From assembly GCA_039938515.1 (NCBI GenBank), contig JBDUUL010000011.1, forward strand, positions 1 through 64,000: a stretch of 64,000 bases of DNA. Reading direction: 5' to 3'. The notes under the pieces are model-generated. The model searched no databases, was not told the DNA's origin, and was given only the letters and a program-made list of their open reading frames with translations. This stretch comes from Nitrososphaera sp. (GTDB taxonomy: Archaea; Thermoproteota; Nitrososphaeria; Nitrososphaerales; Nitrososphaeraceae). Positions 17,136-26,258 of the stretch are shown piece by piece (the first letter of the stretch is position 1; every line of letters starts with the position of its first letter). The position numbers and the translations under genes are program-made.

Positions 17136-19256
17136 CTACTTTGAACTCTTGCTTACCTGGGCCCACTTTGCCAGCGCGCCAGCCGCCGTGACCCATTCAA
17201 TTACGGAATGGTACACCGGAACGTTTGCCTGTTCTATTCTGAGTGAGATGTTTTTCGTGAACGGGCCGCCCATTGCTCCGACTAGGATCGGCTTTTTCTG
17301 CTGTTTTTGGAACGAAGCTAGGACGTCGACTATCGTCTCCTCAAGGGGGTCGTCCTGGAAAACAAACCAGGGCATTATAATGTCGACATTAGGGTCGTCC
17401 ATAAACGCCTGGATCGCGAACCTGTAGTCGTCGGCGTTCGCGGAGCCCGTAATGTCGCAGGGATTGCCGATGACATACGTCGGCGGGTAATGATCTTTGA
17501 GGGACTTTTTGGTCTGCTCGGAAATTTCGGCAACCTGAAGGCCGAGCCTTTCAAAGTTGTCAATGGCTGCGATGATAGGGCCGGCACCGTTCGTGACAAG
17601 CGCCACCCTGCTACCCGCAGGAACCGGCTGCCAGTTCAGAGCCTTGAGAGCGCTTGTAAGCTCCTCGTAATTGTCAACAGAGATGATCCCTGCTTGATCC
17701 AGCGCGCCCTTGACTACGCCATAAGAGCCCCCAAGCGAGCCAGTGTGAGACTGGGCTTGCTTTGCGCCCCTGGTAGTTCTTCCGTTCTTAAAAACGACGA
17801 TCGGCTTCTGCTTGTCCTTGATTATGCGCTTTGCGGTATTCATGAACTTGCGTCCATCTCCAAGGCCCTCCACGTACAGGCCGATAACCTTCGTTTTCGG
17901 GTCCTGCCCCAGGTACCAGATCATGTCGGCCTCGTCGACGTCTGACCTGTTACCGTATGATATCATTTTGCTCATGCCAAACGAGTCGGAGCTTTCCATG
18001 AAAGCGATTCCGACTGTGCCACTCTGTGAAAGGAAGGCCACGTTGCCGCTCTTCGGGCGGAGCATCCTTGCGTGGCCCTGAAATGCACAGTCCAGCCGGT
18101 TGTCTCCGTTGAACATTCCGATGCAGTTTGGACCGATTATTCTGATCCTAAGCTGCCTTGAAAGGTCCTTAATCTGCGCTTCGATATCGGCGCGCTCGCC
18201 TCCGAGTTCCTTTCCACCGCCGGAGATTATCACAAAGTTGTGAATGCCTTTCTGTGCGGCTGACTTGAGCAGGTCCGGTACGAATTTCAGGTCAACCGTT
18301 ACGACAACTACGTCAACCCTGCTTGGAATTTCGTCAAGGCTCTTGTACGCCTTTATTCCCATGATTTCCGGATACCCTTTTGCGTTGACTGGGTACACCT
18401 TACCCTTGTAATCGTGTTTGACTAGGCTCTCCAGGACAGAGTTGCCCACCTTTCCTGCTTCCGGAGATGCGCCGATAAGAGCGATGGACTCGGCGTTGAA
18501 GAATGTGTCCATGTATTCGGAATCCGGCTGGGCTTTCGAGATGACCTGAAGGTCCGGCTTTTCCCTTAGCAGGATCTTTGCGTCGACTACGGCGTAGTCA
18601 TTTTCATAAACTATCACAGGATTAAAGTCAATGCTTTCGTAGTATTGCGCCATGTCGGTTCCCAGGTTACCAATGCTTACCAGCGCGTTTGCAAGCATGT
18701 CCAAGTTGACGTTCGGGCCTCCTCTAAAGCCCTGAAGGACTTTTTTGCCCTTCAGTTCGCCAATCAGTTCAAGGGCGTCCTGCTTTGTGATCGGAAGTAC
18801 TCTAAACGCCACGTCTTTGAAAATCTCAGTATATATTCCACCCATTCCGGCCATGATAACAGGGCCGAATTGCGGATCGTTTTGAAGTCCGACTATAAGC
18901 TCAATTCCGGGAGCAACCATGTTTTCAAGCAAAACGCCTTTGACCTTGAACTGTTTTGAAAGCCTCCCGTACATTTCGTTAAACACATCCTTGACTTCCT
19001 GCTCAGTCTTGAGCCCGACCTTGACGCCCTTGACATCTGTCTTGTGAAGGATCTCGGTCGAGACTATCTTGGCAACAAGTGGAAAACCCACGTCTTTGGA
19101 CTTTTGAGCAGCCTCTGATTCAGACTTTACCAGCGCGTACTTGGGGACCTTGACCCCGTATTCGGTCAAAACCTGTTTAGCAAGCTCTTCAGTGATTACT
19201 TTTTCTCTTGCAGAGAAAACGTCGTCAAAGATCTTTTGTGCCTTCTCATTAGCCAT
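17136..19256 (-). CDS. ADP-forming acyl-CoA synthetase (3-hydroxypropionate/4-hydroxybutyrate cycle candidate)
   Basis: A 706-residue single-chain NDP-forming CoA ligase. It begins with the ATP-grasp (beta) part, including '[17 protein letters not shown]' with its His, and follows with the CoA-binding Rossmann part ([17 protein letters not shown]) and the ligase domains with the phospho-His loop '[13 protein letters not shown]'. The reaction is acid + CoA + ATP to acyl-CoA + ADP + Pi. In ammonia-oxidising archaea two enzymes of this length and order activate 3-hydroxypropionate and 4-hydroxybutyrate for carbon fixation. I cannot tell which of the two this is, or exclude acetate. The TATA-like TTTTAAAG lies about 35-40 bases upstream, so a short leader is likely. 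Confidence 0.9.
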   Translation of the reverse strand: MANEKAQKIFDDVFSAREKVITEELAKQVLTEYGVKVPKYALVKSESEAAQKSKDVGFPLVAKIVSTEILHKTDVKGVKVGLKTEQEVKDVFNEMYGRLSKQFKVKGVLLENMVAPGIELIVGLQNDPQFGPVIMAGMGGIYTEIFKDVAFRVLPITKQDALELIGELKGKKVLQGFRGGPNVNLDMLANALVSIGNLGTDMAQYYESIDFNPVIVYENDYAVVDAKILLREKPDLQVISKAQPDSEYMDTFFNAESIALIGASPEAGKVGNSVLESLVKHDYKGKVYPVNAKGYPEIMGIKAYKSLDEIPSRVDVVVVTVDLKFVPDLLKSAAQKGIHNFVIISGGGKELGGERADIEAQIKDLSRQLRIRIIGPNCIGMFNGDNRLDCAFQGHARMLRPKSGNVAFLSQSGTVGIAFMESSDSFGMSKMISYGNRSDVDEADMIWYLGQDPKTKVIGLYVEGLGDGRKFMNTAKRIIKDKQKPIVVFKNGRTTRGAKQAQSHTGSLGGSYGVVKGALDQAGIISVDNYEELTSALKALNWQPVPAGSRVALVTNGAGPIIAAIDNFERLGLQVAEISEQTKKSLKDHYPPTYVIGNPCDITGSANADDYRFAIQAFMDDPNVDIIMPWFVFQDDPLEETIVDVLASFQKQQKKPILVGAMGGPFTKNISLRIEQANVPVYHSVIEWVTAAGALAKWAQVSKSSK

Positions 19257-19412
19257 AGCTTGTTTTCAGGTGGAAAGCTTGTTGAGTGCTTTTTAAAGGT
19301 ATGGTAGCAGACTTGCAAAAATTTCACATCATTATGTATCATGTTGCAATGATTATTCATTATCGGAGCACGATCGGTTGGCGAGGTTTGCCACAATGAC
19401 TCAAGAGAACGA

Positions 19413-20120
19413 TCATCTAGCTCGAGAGTCCATTCTAAGGAAGTCAGTTGCAAAATTCTCGTAAAATGCCCGACAGGATCTTGAGAGTTGATCTGCAAGA
19501 AGCGGGCTACCAAGCAAATACTCTTCGCCAATTCCCTCCGAGTACACTTCGCCTCGATACTCATGAGCCCACCTTCTTATCATGTCGGGGCTTACTTCAA
19601 GGTGGAATTGGATGCCGACTGCGCTTGATAACTGGAATGCCTGTACGTAGTGGTCCGAGCGAGCTAGGATCCTGCTGCCTGGCGGCAGGTCAAATGTGTC
19701 CCCGTGCCAGTGAAAGACGCCCAGGGAATCCCCCATGCCCCTGAAAAGTCCAGCCTGGCCTTGCTCTGTAATCGTCACGGCACCCCAGCCGATTTCCTTC
19801 TTAACGCCCTTGTAAACCCGGCCCCCCATTGACTGGGCGATTATCTGCGACCCAAGACAGACACCCAACACAGGGATGTACTGTTTCACGGCGCTCCGCA
19901 CCAGTGTCATCTCACGCTCGATAGTGTCCAATCTGTCATAGACTGCCATGGGCCCTCCGAGGATAATTACTGCCCGGTAGCCGAAGGCATCAACCGGAAC
20001 ACTGTCCTCGCCGGCAAGAATATTTTCGATCGCGTAGCCGTCACTGGATAGCAATTGATCAAGTGTCCCCAGCGTCTCGCATGCGACATTTTGGATGGAC
20101 AGAATGTCCTTGCCTTCCAT
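19413..20120 (-). CDS. class I glutamine amidotransferase (GMP synthase-like)
   Basis: A 235-residue protein with the full class I amidotransferase triad: the nucleophile Cys in 'PVLGVCLGSQIIA', and His and Glu in 'GIQFHLEVS'. The oxyanion region is 'VIILGGPMAVYD'. The closest type is the stand-alone GMP-synthase-like amidotransferase, which releases ammonia from Gln or acts as a gamma-glutamyl hydrolase. No synthetase partner gene is adjacent. It starts divergently from the Toprim gene. Confidence 0.88.
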   Translation of the reverse strand: MEGKDILSIQNVACETLGTLDQLLSSDGYAIENILAGEDSVPVDAFGYRAVIILGGPMAVYDRLDTIEREMTLVRSAVKQYIPVLGVCLGSQIIAQSMGGRVYKGVKKEIGWGAVTITEQGQAGLFRGMGDSLGVFHWHGDTFDLPPGSRILARSDHYVQAFQLSSAVGIQFHLEVSPDMIRRWAHEYRGEVYSEGIGEEYLLGSPLLADQLSRSCRAFYENFATDFLRMDSRAR

Positions 20121-20206
20121 TACGCCGAACCTTCAGTAACCCCGTTTAACTGCGTTTTGGGTAGGAAAATGTTAAATTGTTCTTGCGACTCATCTAAGAC
20201 CGGCCG

Positions 20207-20650
20207 ATGGGGTACCAGTCGAGCATCGACTCAGACAACACCATTGAACGCATCAGAAGCTTTATTGATCTGCTCAACCAGGAATGCGATCGCGGGTCGG
20301 TTGTCGTGGTCGAGGGGAAGCGTGATGCCCAGGCGCTATGCAGCGTCGGGTTCAAGGGCGTGCCAGCAATATTTCACCGCTTCAAGGGGGTGGCAGACTT
20401 TGTCGACAACCACGACGGCTCCCGCTGCAAGATAATATTGCTTCTTGACATGGACAGGACGGGCAAGCACCTCACTTCAAGGCTGATCGCACAGCTTCAG
20501 TCACGCAACGGGAGCGTAAGCCTGTCGTACAAGCGGGAACTGGCAAGGATCACCAATGGGAAGATAAGGCACGTTGAAGATTTAGCGATATTTGCACCAA
20601 AAATTTCGGGCATTACAGGTACGCGCAAGGATCTTTACTTTTATACCTGA
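20207..20650 (+). CDS. small archaeal Toprim-domain protein
   Basis: A 147-residue protein that is essentially one Toprim domain: the Glu motif 'VVVVEGKRDAQAL' at about 30-42 and the DxD motif 'IILLLDMDRTGKHLT' at about 75-90. Toprim domains carry metal-dependent phosphotransfer in primases, topoisomerases and RNase M5-like nucleases. Small archaeal versions are of uncertain role. It sits just before dnaG, in the same direction with an 80-base gap, which hints at a link to replication or RNA processing. The TATA-like GTTAAATTG is about 34 bases before the ATG. Confidence 0.85.
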   Translation: MGYQSSIDSDNTIERIRSFIDLLNQECDRGSVVVVEGKRDAQALCSVGFKGVPAIFHRFKGVADFVDNHDGSRCKIILLLDMDRTGKHLTSRLIAQLQSRNGSVSLSYKRELARITNGKIRHVEDLAIFAPKISGITGTRKDLYFYT

Positions 20651-20733
20651 GAACATTGCGGTCTTTACAAAGCACTTATATTCAAGCAACCGAAAGTGAC
20701 TTTATAAAGGAATTCAGTTAGAGGTTATGAAAA

Positions 20734-22017
20734 GTGCCTAGCACAGGTATCGTCAAGTATCACGTTAAGTTAAAGTTTGAGGTTGACGGGATGGTCGAGA
20801 AGGCCGATATTATCGGTGCTATTTTTGGTCAAACCGAAGGGCTTCTCGGTCCAGAAATGAATCTAAACGAACTTCAAAAGGTTTCCAAAGTTGGAAGAAT
20901 TGAAGTAAACGTAGACACCAAAGGAAGTATGGCAAGGGGCGACGCCCTGATTCCCATGAGCACAGACATTTCAACTGCCGCGCTGATAGCAGCGGCGATT
21001 GAGAGCATCGACAAGGTCGGCCCCTTTCAGGCCAAGTTCAACCTTGTCGGCATTGACGACATCAGGGCCATCAAGAAGAAGGTAATTGTCGACAGGGCCA
21101 AGAAAATAGTCCAGGAATGGGCGACAAAGACAATCAGCGAAGGCGAAGAGATGCTCAAGGACGTCTATGATGCAAGCAAGCCGGGTAAGCTCACTTCTTT
21201 TGGAAAGGCTCAGCTGGCATGCGGGACAGGAGTGTTTGACTCGGACTGGATAATTCTGGTGGAGGGTAGGGCTGATGTGATTAACCTCTTGAGGGCAGGC
21301 TTTGACAATGCAATCGCCATTGAAGGCGCCAAGATTGACGAGACTGTCACAAAGCTTACTGACGGCAAGAAGGTAATTGCATTTCTTGACGGCGACAGGG
21401 CCGGCGACCTAATCCTCAAGGAGCTACATGGGGTCGTAAAGATAGACAAGGTGCTCAGGGCTCCTACCGGAAGAGAGGTCGAAGAGTGCACGCCGATGGA
21501 GATAACCGACATTCTAAAGGACGCGATGGTTCCGATGGAACAACCGCCTGTTATGCGCGAGCGGGAAGACCGGGACAACGGATCATCGGGCGGCCCGAGG
21601 AGGTCGCAGCGAAGGGAGCGTGACGACTATAGGCGCCATCAGGAAGAAGAACAGACGCCGCAGGCTCCAAGCCCGCCGCCGCAGCCATCCGCCCCAAGTC
21701 CTGCAAGCAACGACAGCCCTGAAATCGTCAGCGCGATTCGCGACGTATATCCGCAGATAAACGAAACGCTTGAGGCCATAATCCTTGACGGATCTATGCA
21801 CCAGCTGTTAAAGGTTCCGGTTTCCGAAGTCATAAAGAGGCTGGACACTGCAGAGGGAGCCAAGATGCTTGTGCTGGACGGCATAGTCACCCAGAGGCTA
21901 GTCGACGCTGCCGACAAGGCGGGAATCCAGTATGTAGTAGGCCACAGGACGGCAGAGCTGAAAAAACCAGCCGAGCTTCAGATTAGGACTTTTGGCGACA
22001 TCGGGATCAGCAACTAG
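20734..22017 (+). CDS. dnaG: archaeal DnaG primase
   Basis: A 427-residue DnaG of the archaeal type: an N-terminal domain (KYHVKLKFEVDGMVEKADI), the Toprim core with 'WIILVEGRADVINLL' (about 171-185) and 'KVIAFLDGDRAGDLIL' (about 212-227), an Arg/Glu/Pro-rich linker at about 275-325, and a C-terminal helical domain. Archaeal DnaG can make RNA primers and also associates with the exosome. The GTG start at 20734 is supported by a CTTTATAAAG box about 30 bases upstream, so the mRNA is probably leaderless or nearly so. Confidence 0.95.
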   Translation: MPSTGIVKYHVKLKFEVDGMVEKADIIGAIFGQTEGLLGPEMNLNELQKVSKVGRIEVNVDTKGSMARGDALIPMSTDISTAALIAAAIESIDKVGPFQAKFNLVGIDDIRAIKKKVIVDRAKKIVQEWATKTISEGEEMLKDVYDASKPGKLTSFGKAQLACGTGVFDSDWIILVEGRADVINLLRAGFDNAIAIEGAKIDETVTKLTDGKKVIAFLDGDRAGDLILKELHGVVKIDKVLRAPTGREVEECTPMEITDILKDAMVPMEQPPVMREREDRDNGSSGGPRRSQRRERDDYRRHQEEEQTPQAPSPPPQPSAPSPASNDSPEIVSAIRDVYPQINETLEAIILDGSMHQLLKVPVSEVIKRLDTAEGAKMLVLDGIVTQRLVDAADKAGIQYVVGHRTAELKKPAELQIRTFGDIGISN

Positions 22018-22081
22018 CTAGAGTTTTCCGACAGGAAAGGATGGCTTTGCGTCCCCATGCAACAGAGACGGCAGTACGACA

Positions 22082-22798
22082 ATGGTAGAGATAAAGCTGC
22101 AGCACGTAATCACCCTCATGCAGCTGCTCTCCAAGGGGGCCCGATACAATTTTGTCGAGGTAACCACGACGGAGCTTGGAGACTCGATTGGCAAGTCGCA
22201 GCAGGCTGCCTCGAAGCATCTCCTTGAGCTTGAGAATTCCGGCTACGTTGAGAGATCAAAACGAGGGCAAAAGTTTGCAGTCAGGATAACGGAGAAGGGC
22301 TTTGCAGAAATCCAGAACCTGTACACGGCTTTGCGCTCTGCTCTCGAATCCCAGCCGGGCTCTGTTGATTTTGAAGGAACCGTAGTCTCTGGGATGGGCG
22401 AAGGCGCATACTACATGTCACTTGAGGGCTACCGGCAGCAATTCAAGCAAAAGCTCGGCTATGAGCCGTATCCGGGGACACTTAATGTCCGGCTTTCGAA
22501 TCAGATTTACATGAACGCACGGAGGGAGCTCGGCAAGTATCCGTCAATCTTTGTCGACGGATTTAGGGACGGGACAAGGACGTATGGATGGGTCAAGTGC
22601 TACAGGGCAATTATCAACGACGGCGCAATCCAAAACGCTGCAGTTCTAGTACTTGAGCGCACCCACTACGACGACACGATGCTAGAAGTTGTCGCACCGG
22701 TCTCCATCAAAGAGTCCACTGGAATAAAAAACGGCGACATTGTCAGAGTGCAGGTGCTAATTGACAATTCCAGATACGTCGAGTCGGCTAAATCCTAA
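22082..22798 (+). CDS. ribK: CTP-dependent riboflavin kinase with N-terminal winged helix
   Basis: A 238-residue protein. Residues 1-95 form a winged-helix DNA-binding domain (TTELGDSIGKSQQAASKHLL as recognition helix). Residues about 98-235 are the archaeal RibK barrel: 'GEGAYYMSLEGYR', 'LGYEPYPGTLNVRLS', 'YGWVKCYRAII', and 'VLERTHYDDTMLEVVAP'. It makes FMN from riboflavin using CTP. The attached winged helix suggests that it also regulates transcription, as proposed for similar fusions. It follows dnaG by 64 bases and converges on the FAD synthetase gene. Confidence 0.93.
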   Translation: MVEIKLQHVITLMQLLSKGARYNFVEVTTTELGDSIGKSQQAASKHLLELENSGYVERSKRGQKFAVRITEKGFAEIQNLYTALRSALESQPGSVDFEGTVVSGMGEGAYYMSLEGYRQQFKQKLGYEPYPGTLNVRLSNQIYMNARRELGKYPSIFVDGFRDGTRTYGWVKCYRAIINDGAIQNAAVLVLERTHYDDTMLEVVAPVSIKESTGIKNGDIVRVQVLIDNSRYVESAKS

Positions 22799-22846
22799 GA
22801 ACCCCGGCAGCCGGATTGAAAAATACTATTCTAATCAGCCTGATTA

Positions 22847-23479
22847 TCAGATGCCATAGATTGATTCACCGAGTTCTTCCTTGATGGCAGAACTCTTTGT
22901 GCCGGGCATCGGAGTCGAGAGCCTCAAGACCTGCACTTGGATGCTGCGCTTCTTGCAGTTCTCGGCGACATCTTTTTCACTGTGAGCCTGGTCATAGCCT
23001 AGAGCGATAACATCGGGCCTGACGTATTCGACGCTGTCATACAAGGTACCCTCTCTCCCCACCAGAACAAGGTCGACAAAGCCAAGCGAGGAGACGAGTT
23101 CCTTGCGCAAAGCTTCATCATGGAAGATCCTGCGGCCCTTCTTTATCTTCTGGGCTGTTGATGTTCTCGCTACTATTACCACGAGAACGTCACCCTCCGA
23201 TTTGGCCGCCTTGAGGGTATGTATATGTCCGGGGTGTATCACGTCAAAAACCCCGCCGACAAGAACGACCCGGATGGCATCTCGGCCGAGAAATGAGAGC
23301 CTGACGATATTTTCTGCTGTCTTTTCAAGCAAGCCCCGGTCCATCAAGCGGTTTATGCCGGACTCGTAAATTTCGTCTGAAATCGGAAGCCGGGCCCTGA
23401 GCCTGTCACGCGCAGATACTGAAGGCTCTAGCGTGGCACAATAAACGGCACTCAGGAGAGCCTTGTCAAGAGCATCCAT
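22847..23479 (-). CDS. ribL: archaeal FAD synthetase (RibL type) with N-terminal extension
   Basis: A 210-residue protein. The C-terminal 145 residues are a cytidylyltransferase-fold nucleotidyltransferase: 'VVLVGGVFDVIHPGHIHTL' with the HxGH motif, 'KIKKGRRIFHDEALRKELV', 'DVIALGYDQ', and 'PMPGTKSSAIKEEL'. This matches archaeal RibL, which makes FAD from FMN. The first 68 residues (from MDALDKALLSAVY to 'GLLEKTAENIVRLSFLGRD') look like a small winged-helix-type domain absent from short RibL proteins. It faces ribK tail to tail, so both steps of FMN and FAD formation sit together. Confidence 0.92.
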   Translation of the reverse strand: MDALDKALLSAVYCATLEPSVSARDRLRARLPISDEIYESGINRLMDRGLLEKTAENIVRLSFLGRDAIRVVLVGGVFDVIHPGHIHTLKAAKSEGDVLVVIVARTSTAQKIKKGRRIFHDEALRKELVSSLGFVDLVLVGREGTLYDSVEYVRPDVIALGYDQAHSEKDVAENCKKRSIQVQVLRLSTPMPGTKSSAIKEELGESIYGI

Positions 23480-23544
23480 AAGACTCAGATAATGCGCAGC
23501 AAGGCGATCGGCTTATGCTATGAATGTTTCGTGGCCCTGAGGAA

Positions 23545-23665
23545 CCAGATTTGGAAGTCGCTCCATGGTTCTCCATCCCGTCCCTGTCTGCCGAGCCCCA
23601 GAGCGACTGGAGCGGGCTGCCAGAGCATTAACCCTGGAAGGGGCATGACACGCGCCCATGCCGGC
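23545..23665. other. intergenic stretch rich in hairpins, possible structured RNA
   Basis: Between ribL and the CBS gene. Perfect pairings seen: AGTCGCTC (23556-23563) with GAGCGACT (23601-23608); AGCCC (23594-23598) with GGGCT (23614-23618); CCAG (23620-23623) with CTGG; GGCATG (23642-23647) with CATGCC (23657-23662). The strand is unclear and no known RNA family was recognised. It may be the 3' UTR of the CBS gene or a small RNA. Confidence 0.25.
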
Positions 23666-23684
23666 CGATAGAGACCAAGCAGGA

Positions 23685-24584
23685 TTAGGCCACAACGGCA
23701 CCGCAATTCGGGCAAACCTTCTTGCCCCAGTTTTCGCGCTCGACCAGCTGCGATTCCCTCAGGTCATTTGATTCGAACGCAAGGCAAATATCCCATGGAC
23801 TTATCACCGTGTCTTCGTTCCTAAAGACGACATAGGGATGATCCATCTTGTCCATAAGTACGCAGAGTCGGTTAAGCTCAATGTCATCTTCAATGACCCG
23901 GGCATAGCCGAGCGGCAGCTCTTTGACAGAGAGATCGGTAAAGAACTCGACGTTCTCCTGAAAATTCAATGCCCTCAGCAGGCGATTTAGGATCAGACGG
24001 TCGCTTATAAAATGACTTGATCCTTCAAGCAATAGCTTTCTTGTATTGTACTTGAACATGAGGTCAAGGATGTCTCCCAGATTGCTTTTGTGGCTGAACA
24101 CTGCTGCGTGCGTCGTCTTTGGAATAGAAGAGAGGAAGATGTTGTCATCAAGCCGCATTCCCAGTTCGAGAATCTTTCTGGCGGACAGTGGCGAGTAACC
24201 GCTTTGGTTTTGAACGCAAGCAAAGGCCCTGCGGGTGGCCTTCCATTCGTCTAGTATAGTCCTAAGACGCGTTCGAGCGCTGGGTCTTGGTACTTTGTCA
24301 TACATAATCTCCTCGACGGTAGTCATGTACTGCCATTCACGTCTGGGATTCTCTTTCAGATTGTAGAGCAATTCAAACCCGCCAACCAAGCCCACGGGAT
24401 TATCACCACTCATGACAAGAACCGAGTCTGCAACAGATTCCAAGTACTGGGCGCATATCTGAACAGCTGCCGCAACCTGCTCAGTTTTGCCGATGTATAC
24501 GCAGCTAGTGTCGGTCAAACTTGGTCCAAAAAGCTCTCCCAGCCCCAAGTCCAGTATGCTTCTGTCGTGGTCAGTTGTCCCCAT
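23685..24584 (-). CDS. CBS-domain protein with C-terminal zinc ribbon
   Basis: A 299-residue protein with CBS-type repeats (SVLVMSGDNPVGLVGGFELL; HAAVFSHKSNLGDILDLMFKY; PYVVFRNEDTVISPWDICLAFE) and a short C-terminal metal-binding end (KVCPNCGAVV). CBS pairs bind adenine nucleotides and sense energy state. One repeat at about 130-150 (LDDNIFLSSIPKTTHAAVF) looks degraded. It lies downstream of nothing co-directional, so the partner is unknown. Confidence 0.82.
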   Translation of the reverse strand: MGTTDHDRSILDLGLGELFGPSLTDTSCVYIGKTEQVAAAVQICAQYLESVADSVLVMSGDNPVGLVGGFELLYNLKENPRREWQYMTTVEEIMYDKVPRPSARTRLRTILDEWKATRRAFACVQNQSGYSPLSARKILELGMRLDDNIFLSSIPKTTHAAVFSHKSNLGDILDLMFKYNTRKLLLEGSSHFISDRLILNRLLRALNFQENVEFFTDLSVKELPLGYARVIEDDIELNRLCVLMDKMDHPYVVFRNEDTVISPWDICLAFESNDLRESQLVERENWGKKVCPNCGAVVA

Positions 24585-24929
24585 AGCATTCCCTTTTTGC
24601 GATTCTTGGCATCGCTTTACAGGACTACCATTCAGATGATAATTAAGGGTGCGACAGCTGGACTACCAGAGAATCGGGGATAACATTATGTTCACGTTTA
24701 TGGGGACGTTGATTAGCGGTTGCTTTTTTTCACATCCAGATGGTGCAAAGCGGGGGGCCTGAGCTTGAAAGAGTACTTCAGCAACTTCCTGCGCGATGCG
24801 AATGCGCGCTCCGCATCTGGAAGGGGTACGAACATTCCCTACCTAGGTTTCTCAAGAGAGTCCCGGGGTTTCGCCTACGTAATTATGCTTGCCAGCTGAT
24901 AAATACGAATGCGGTCGAACGTCGTTTGA
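24585..24929. other. gap without a supported gene
   Basis: 345 bases. A plus-strand frame from a TTG at 24765 to a TGA at 24899 would give 44 residues (MKEYFSNFLRDANARS and so on). It reads like protein but has no supported start. A 108-codon frame from 24740 in another phase looks like chance. Otherwise I see nothing here except the promoter zones of the two flanking genes. Confidence 0.3.
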
Positions 24930-25376
24930 ATGCTCAGAGAAAAGCCTACCGGAATCGACCTGCTAGCTATTGTAATGGTCATAAGCGGAATTTTCTGCTT
25001 CTTCAGCGGGATAGATGCATTATTCTTCTCGGCTTACCTCAAGCACGCGGTTCCTTTGGACACTAGCATCCAAGGATTCAGTAGCGCCCTCTCGACGTCC
25101 GCGGCTATATGGGGCTCGGTGCTTCTTGCATTAGGAGTCGGGCAGTTCCTGGCAGCATACGGCCTGTTTGTCGGCAGTTCATGGGCATGGAGCGCATCGG
25201 TGGCACTATGTATTGTCGGAATAATAATACCCTTCATGAACATAATTACAGGTTACTGGCCCTCCATCTTTACGCTGATTCTAAGCGCGGTAATCCTGTA
25301 CTACCTGTCTAGGTCGGACGTCAAGGCGTACTTTGGGAGAACCATCTCCGAGCCATCCGGAGCAGCAGCTGCCTGA
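24930..25376 (+). CDS. four-span membrane protein, unknown family
   Basis: A 148-residue membrane protein: spans at about 10-30 (IDLLAIVMVISGIFCFFSG), 58-80 (AAIWGSVLLALGVGQFLAAY), 84-105 (SWAWSASVALCIVGIIIPF) and 110-128 (SIFTLILSAVILYYL), with a short charged tail (SRSDVKAYFGR). The helix pattern is like that of small uncharacterised archaeal membrane proteins. No motif points to a function. Confidence 0.75.
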   Translation: MLREKPTGIDLLAIVMVISGIFCFFSGIDALFFSAYLKHAVPLDTSIQGFSSALSTSAAIWGSVLLALGVGQFLAAYGLFVGSSWAWSASVALCIVGIIIPFMNIITGYWPSIFTLILSAVILYYLSRSDVKAYFGRTISEPSGAAAA

Positions 25377-25607
25377 AGAATCAAGAAAAAGACCGCAGGC
25401 CACCTGGGCCCACAGTAAAGAAAGACCTCTCAAATTCGAGGCTGCGGCCGTCCCAATCTCAGTTTTATGCAAGCACTATTCATGGGGCAAGGAATGAAGA
25501 ACAAAAGTGACCGATTCCGACAAGGTCAATCGCATGGACAATATGCAAACCAGATTATTCGGTAAAGTGCAGACAGGTTAATTCACTCCCAGATACCTAC
25601 CTGCGTC

Positions 25608-25616
25608 TTAAATAAT
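25608..25616 (+). promoter_or_regulatory. TATA-like box for the GTG-started gene at 25636
   Basis: TTAAATAAT, ending 20 bases and starting 28 bases before the GTG at 25636. It supports a leaderless start at that GTG over an out-of-frame ATG at 25625. Confidence 0.5.
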
Positions 25617-25635
25617 CATTTTTCATGACTAGCGC

Positions 25636-26199
25636 GTGCACAGCGGCGACGAAACAAGCGCCTCATCAGCAGCCCGCGAAACGGTGGAAATGGATGTTAC
25701 TAACGAGTCTGTTCATACAAGCGATGACATAGACATAGGCACGATTGAAGCCATAAACCGAAATTTTATTGTTGTAAGACGCGGTTACGTCCACGTTCAC
25801 TACTACTATATCCCGATGCAGCATGTCGAGGGTTGGGATGAGCATGTGGTGTGGCTAAGGATACCGGAAGAACAGGTGAAGCAAAATTTTGAAAGAGGGT
25901 CGGAACCAAGTCCATCGGAGTATTACGTTCAAGGCACATCTTACGAGCAATCAAGACCATATTTAGATGACGATCTGCCTCTGGTTCCGGTGATTGAGCC
26001 AAAACACAGGAGAACTCTTCACTCCAAGGCGATAGAAACCAAGTCTTCGGGAAAAGCCCTTGCTGCTGAAGAAACTACAAAAAATGAAAGAGAGTTTCCA
26101 TCCGAACCTCCGTCAGGACAAGCTTTCACGTGTCCGCTATGCGAAACCGGTTTTGCATCAAAAGACGAGTTGAGCACTCACGTAGCCTCAAGCCATTAA
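25636..26199 (+). CDS. PRC-barrel/DUF2171-like domain with C2H2 zinc finger
   Basis: A 187-residue protein. Residues about 32-85 (IGTIEAINRNFIVVRRG, then YYYIPMQHVEGWDEHVVWL) form a small beta domain like DUF2171/PRC-barrel. A disordered, charged linker follows. The last 25 residues hold a C2H2 finger (C-x2-C-x12-H-x4-H in FTCPLCETGF to HVASSH). The function is unknown; the layout suggests a small nucleic-acid or protein-binding factor. It lies just upstream of the channel gene on the same strand. Confidence 0.78.
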   Translation: MHSGDETSASSAARETVEMDVTNESVHTSDDIDIGTIEAINRNFIVVRRGYVHVHYYYIPMQHVEGWDEHVVWLRIPEEQVKQNFERGSEPSPSEYYVQGTSYEQSRPYLDDDLPLVPVIEPKHRRTLHSKAIETKSSGKALAAEETTKNEREFPSEPPSGQAFTCPLCETGFASKDELSTHVASSH

Positions 26200-26258
26200 C
26201 TCGACCTGTCAGACTAACTGGAGAGTCACTCACGTTTGAAGAGGCTTGACACTCTAGG

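Noticed and set aside
24740-25066. 108-codon plus-strand frame
   Set aside because: Cys/Arg-rich and out of phase with the clear membrane gene that starts at 24930.
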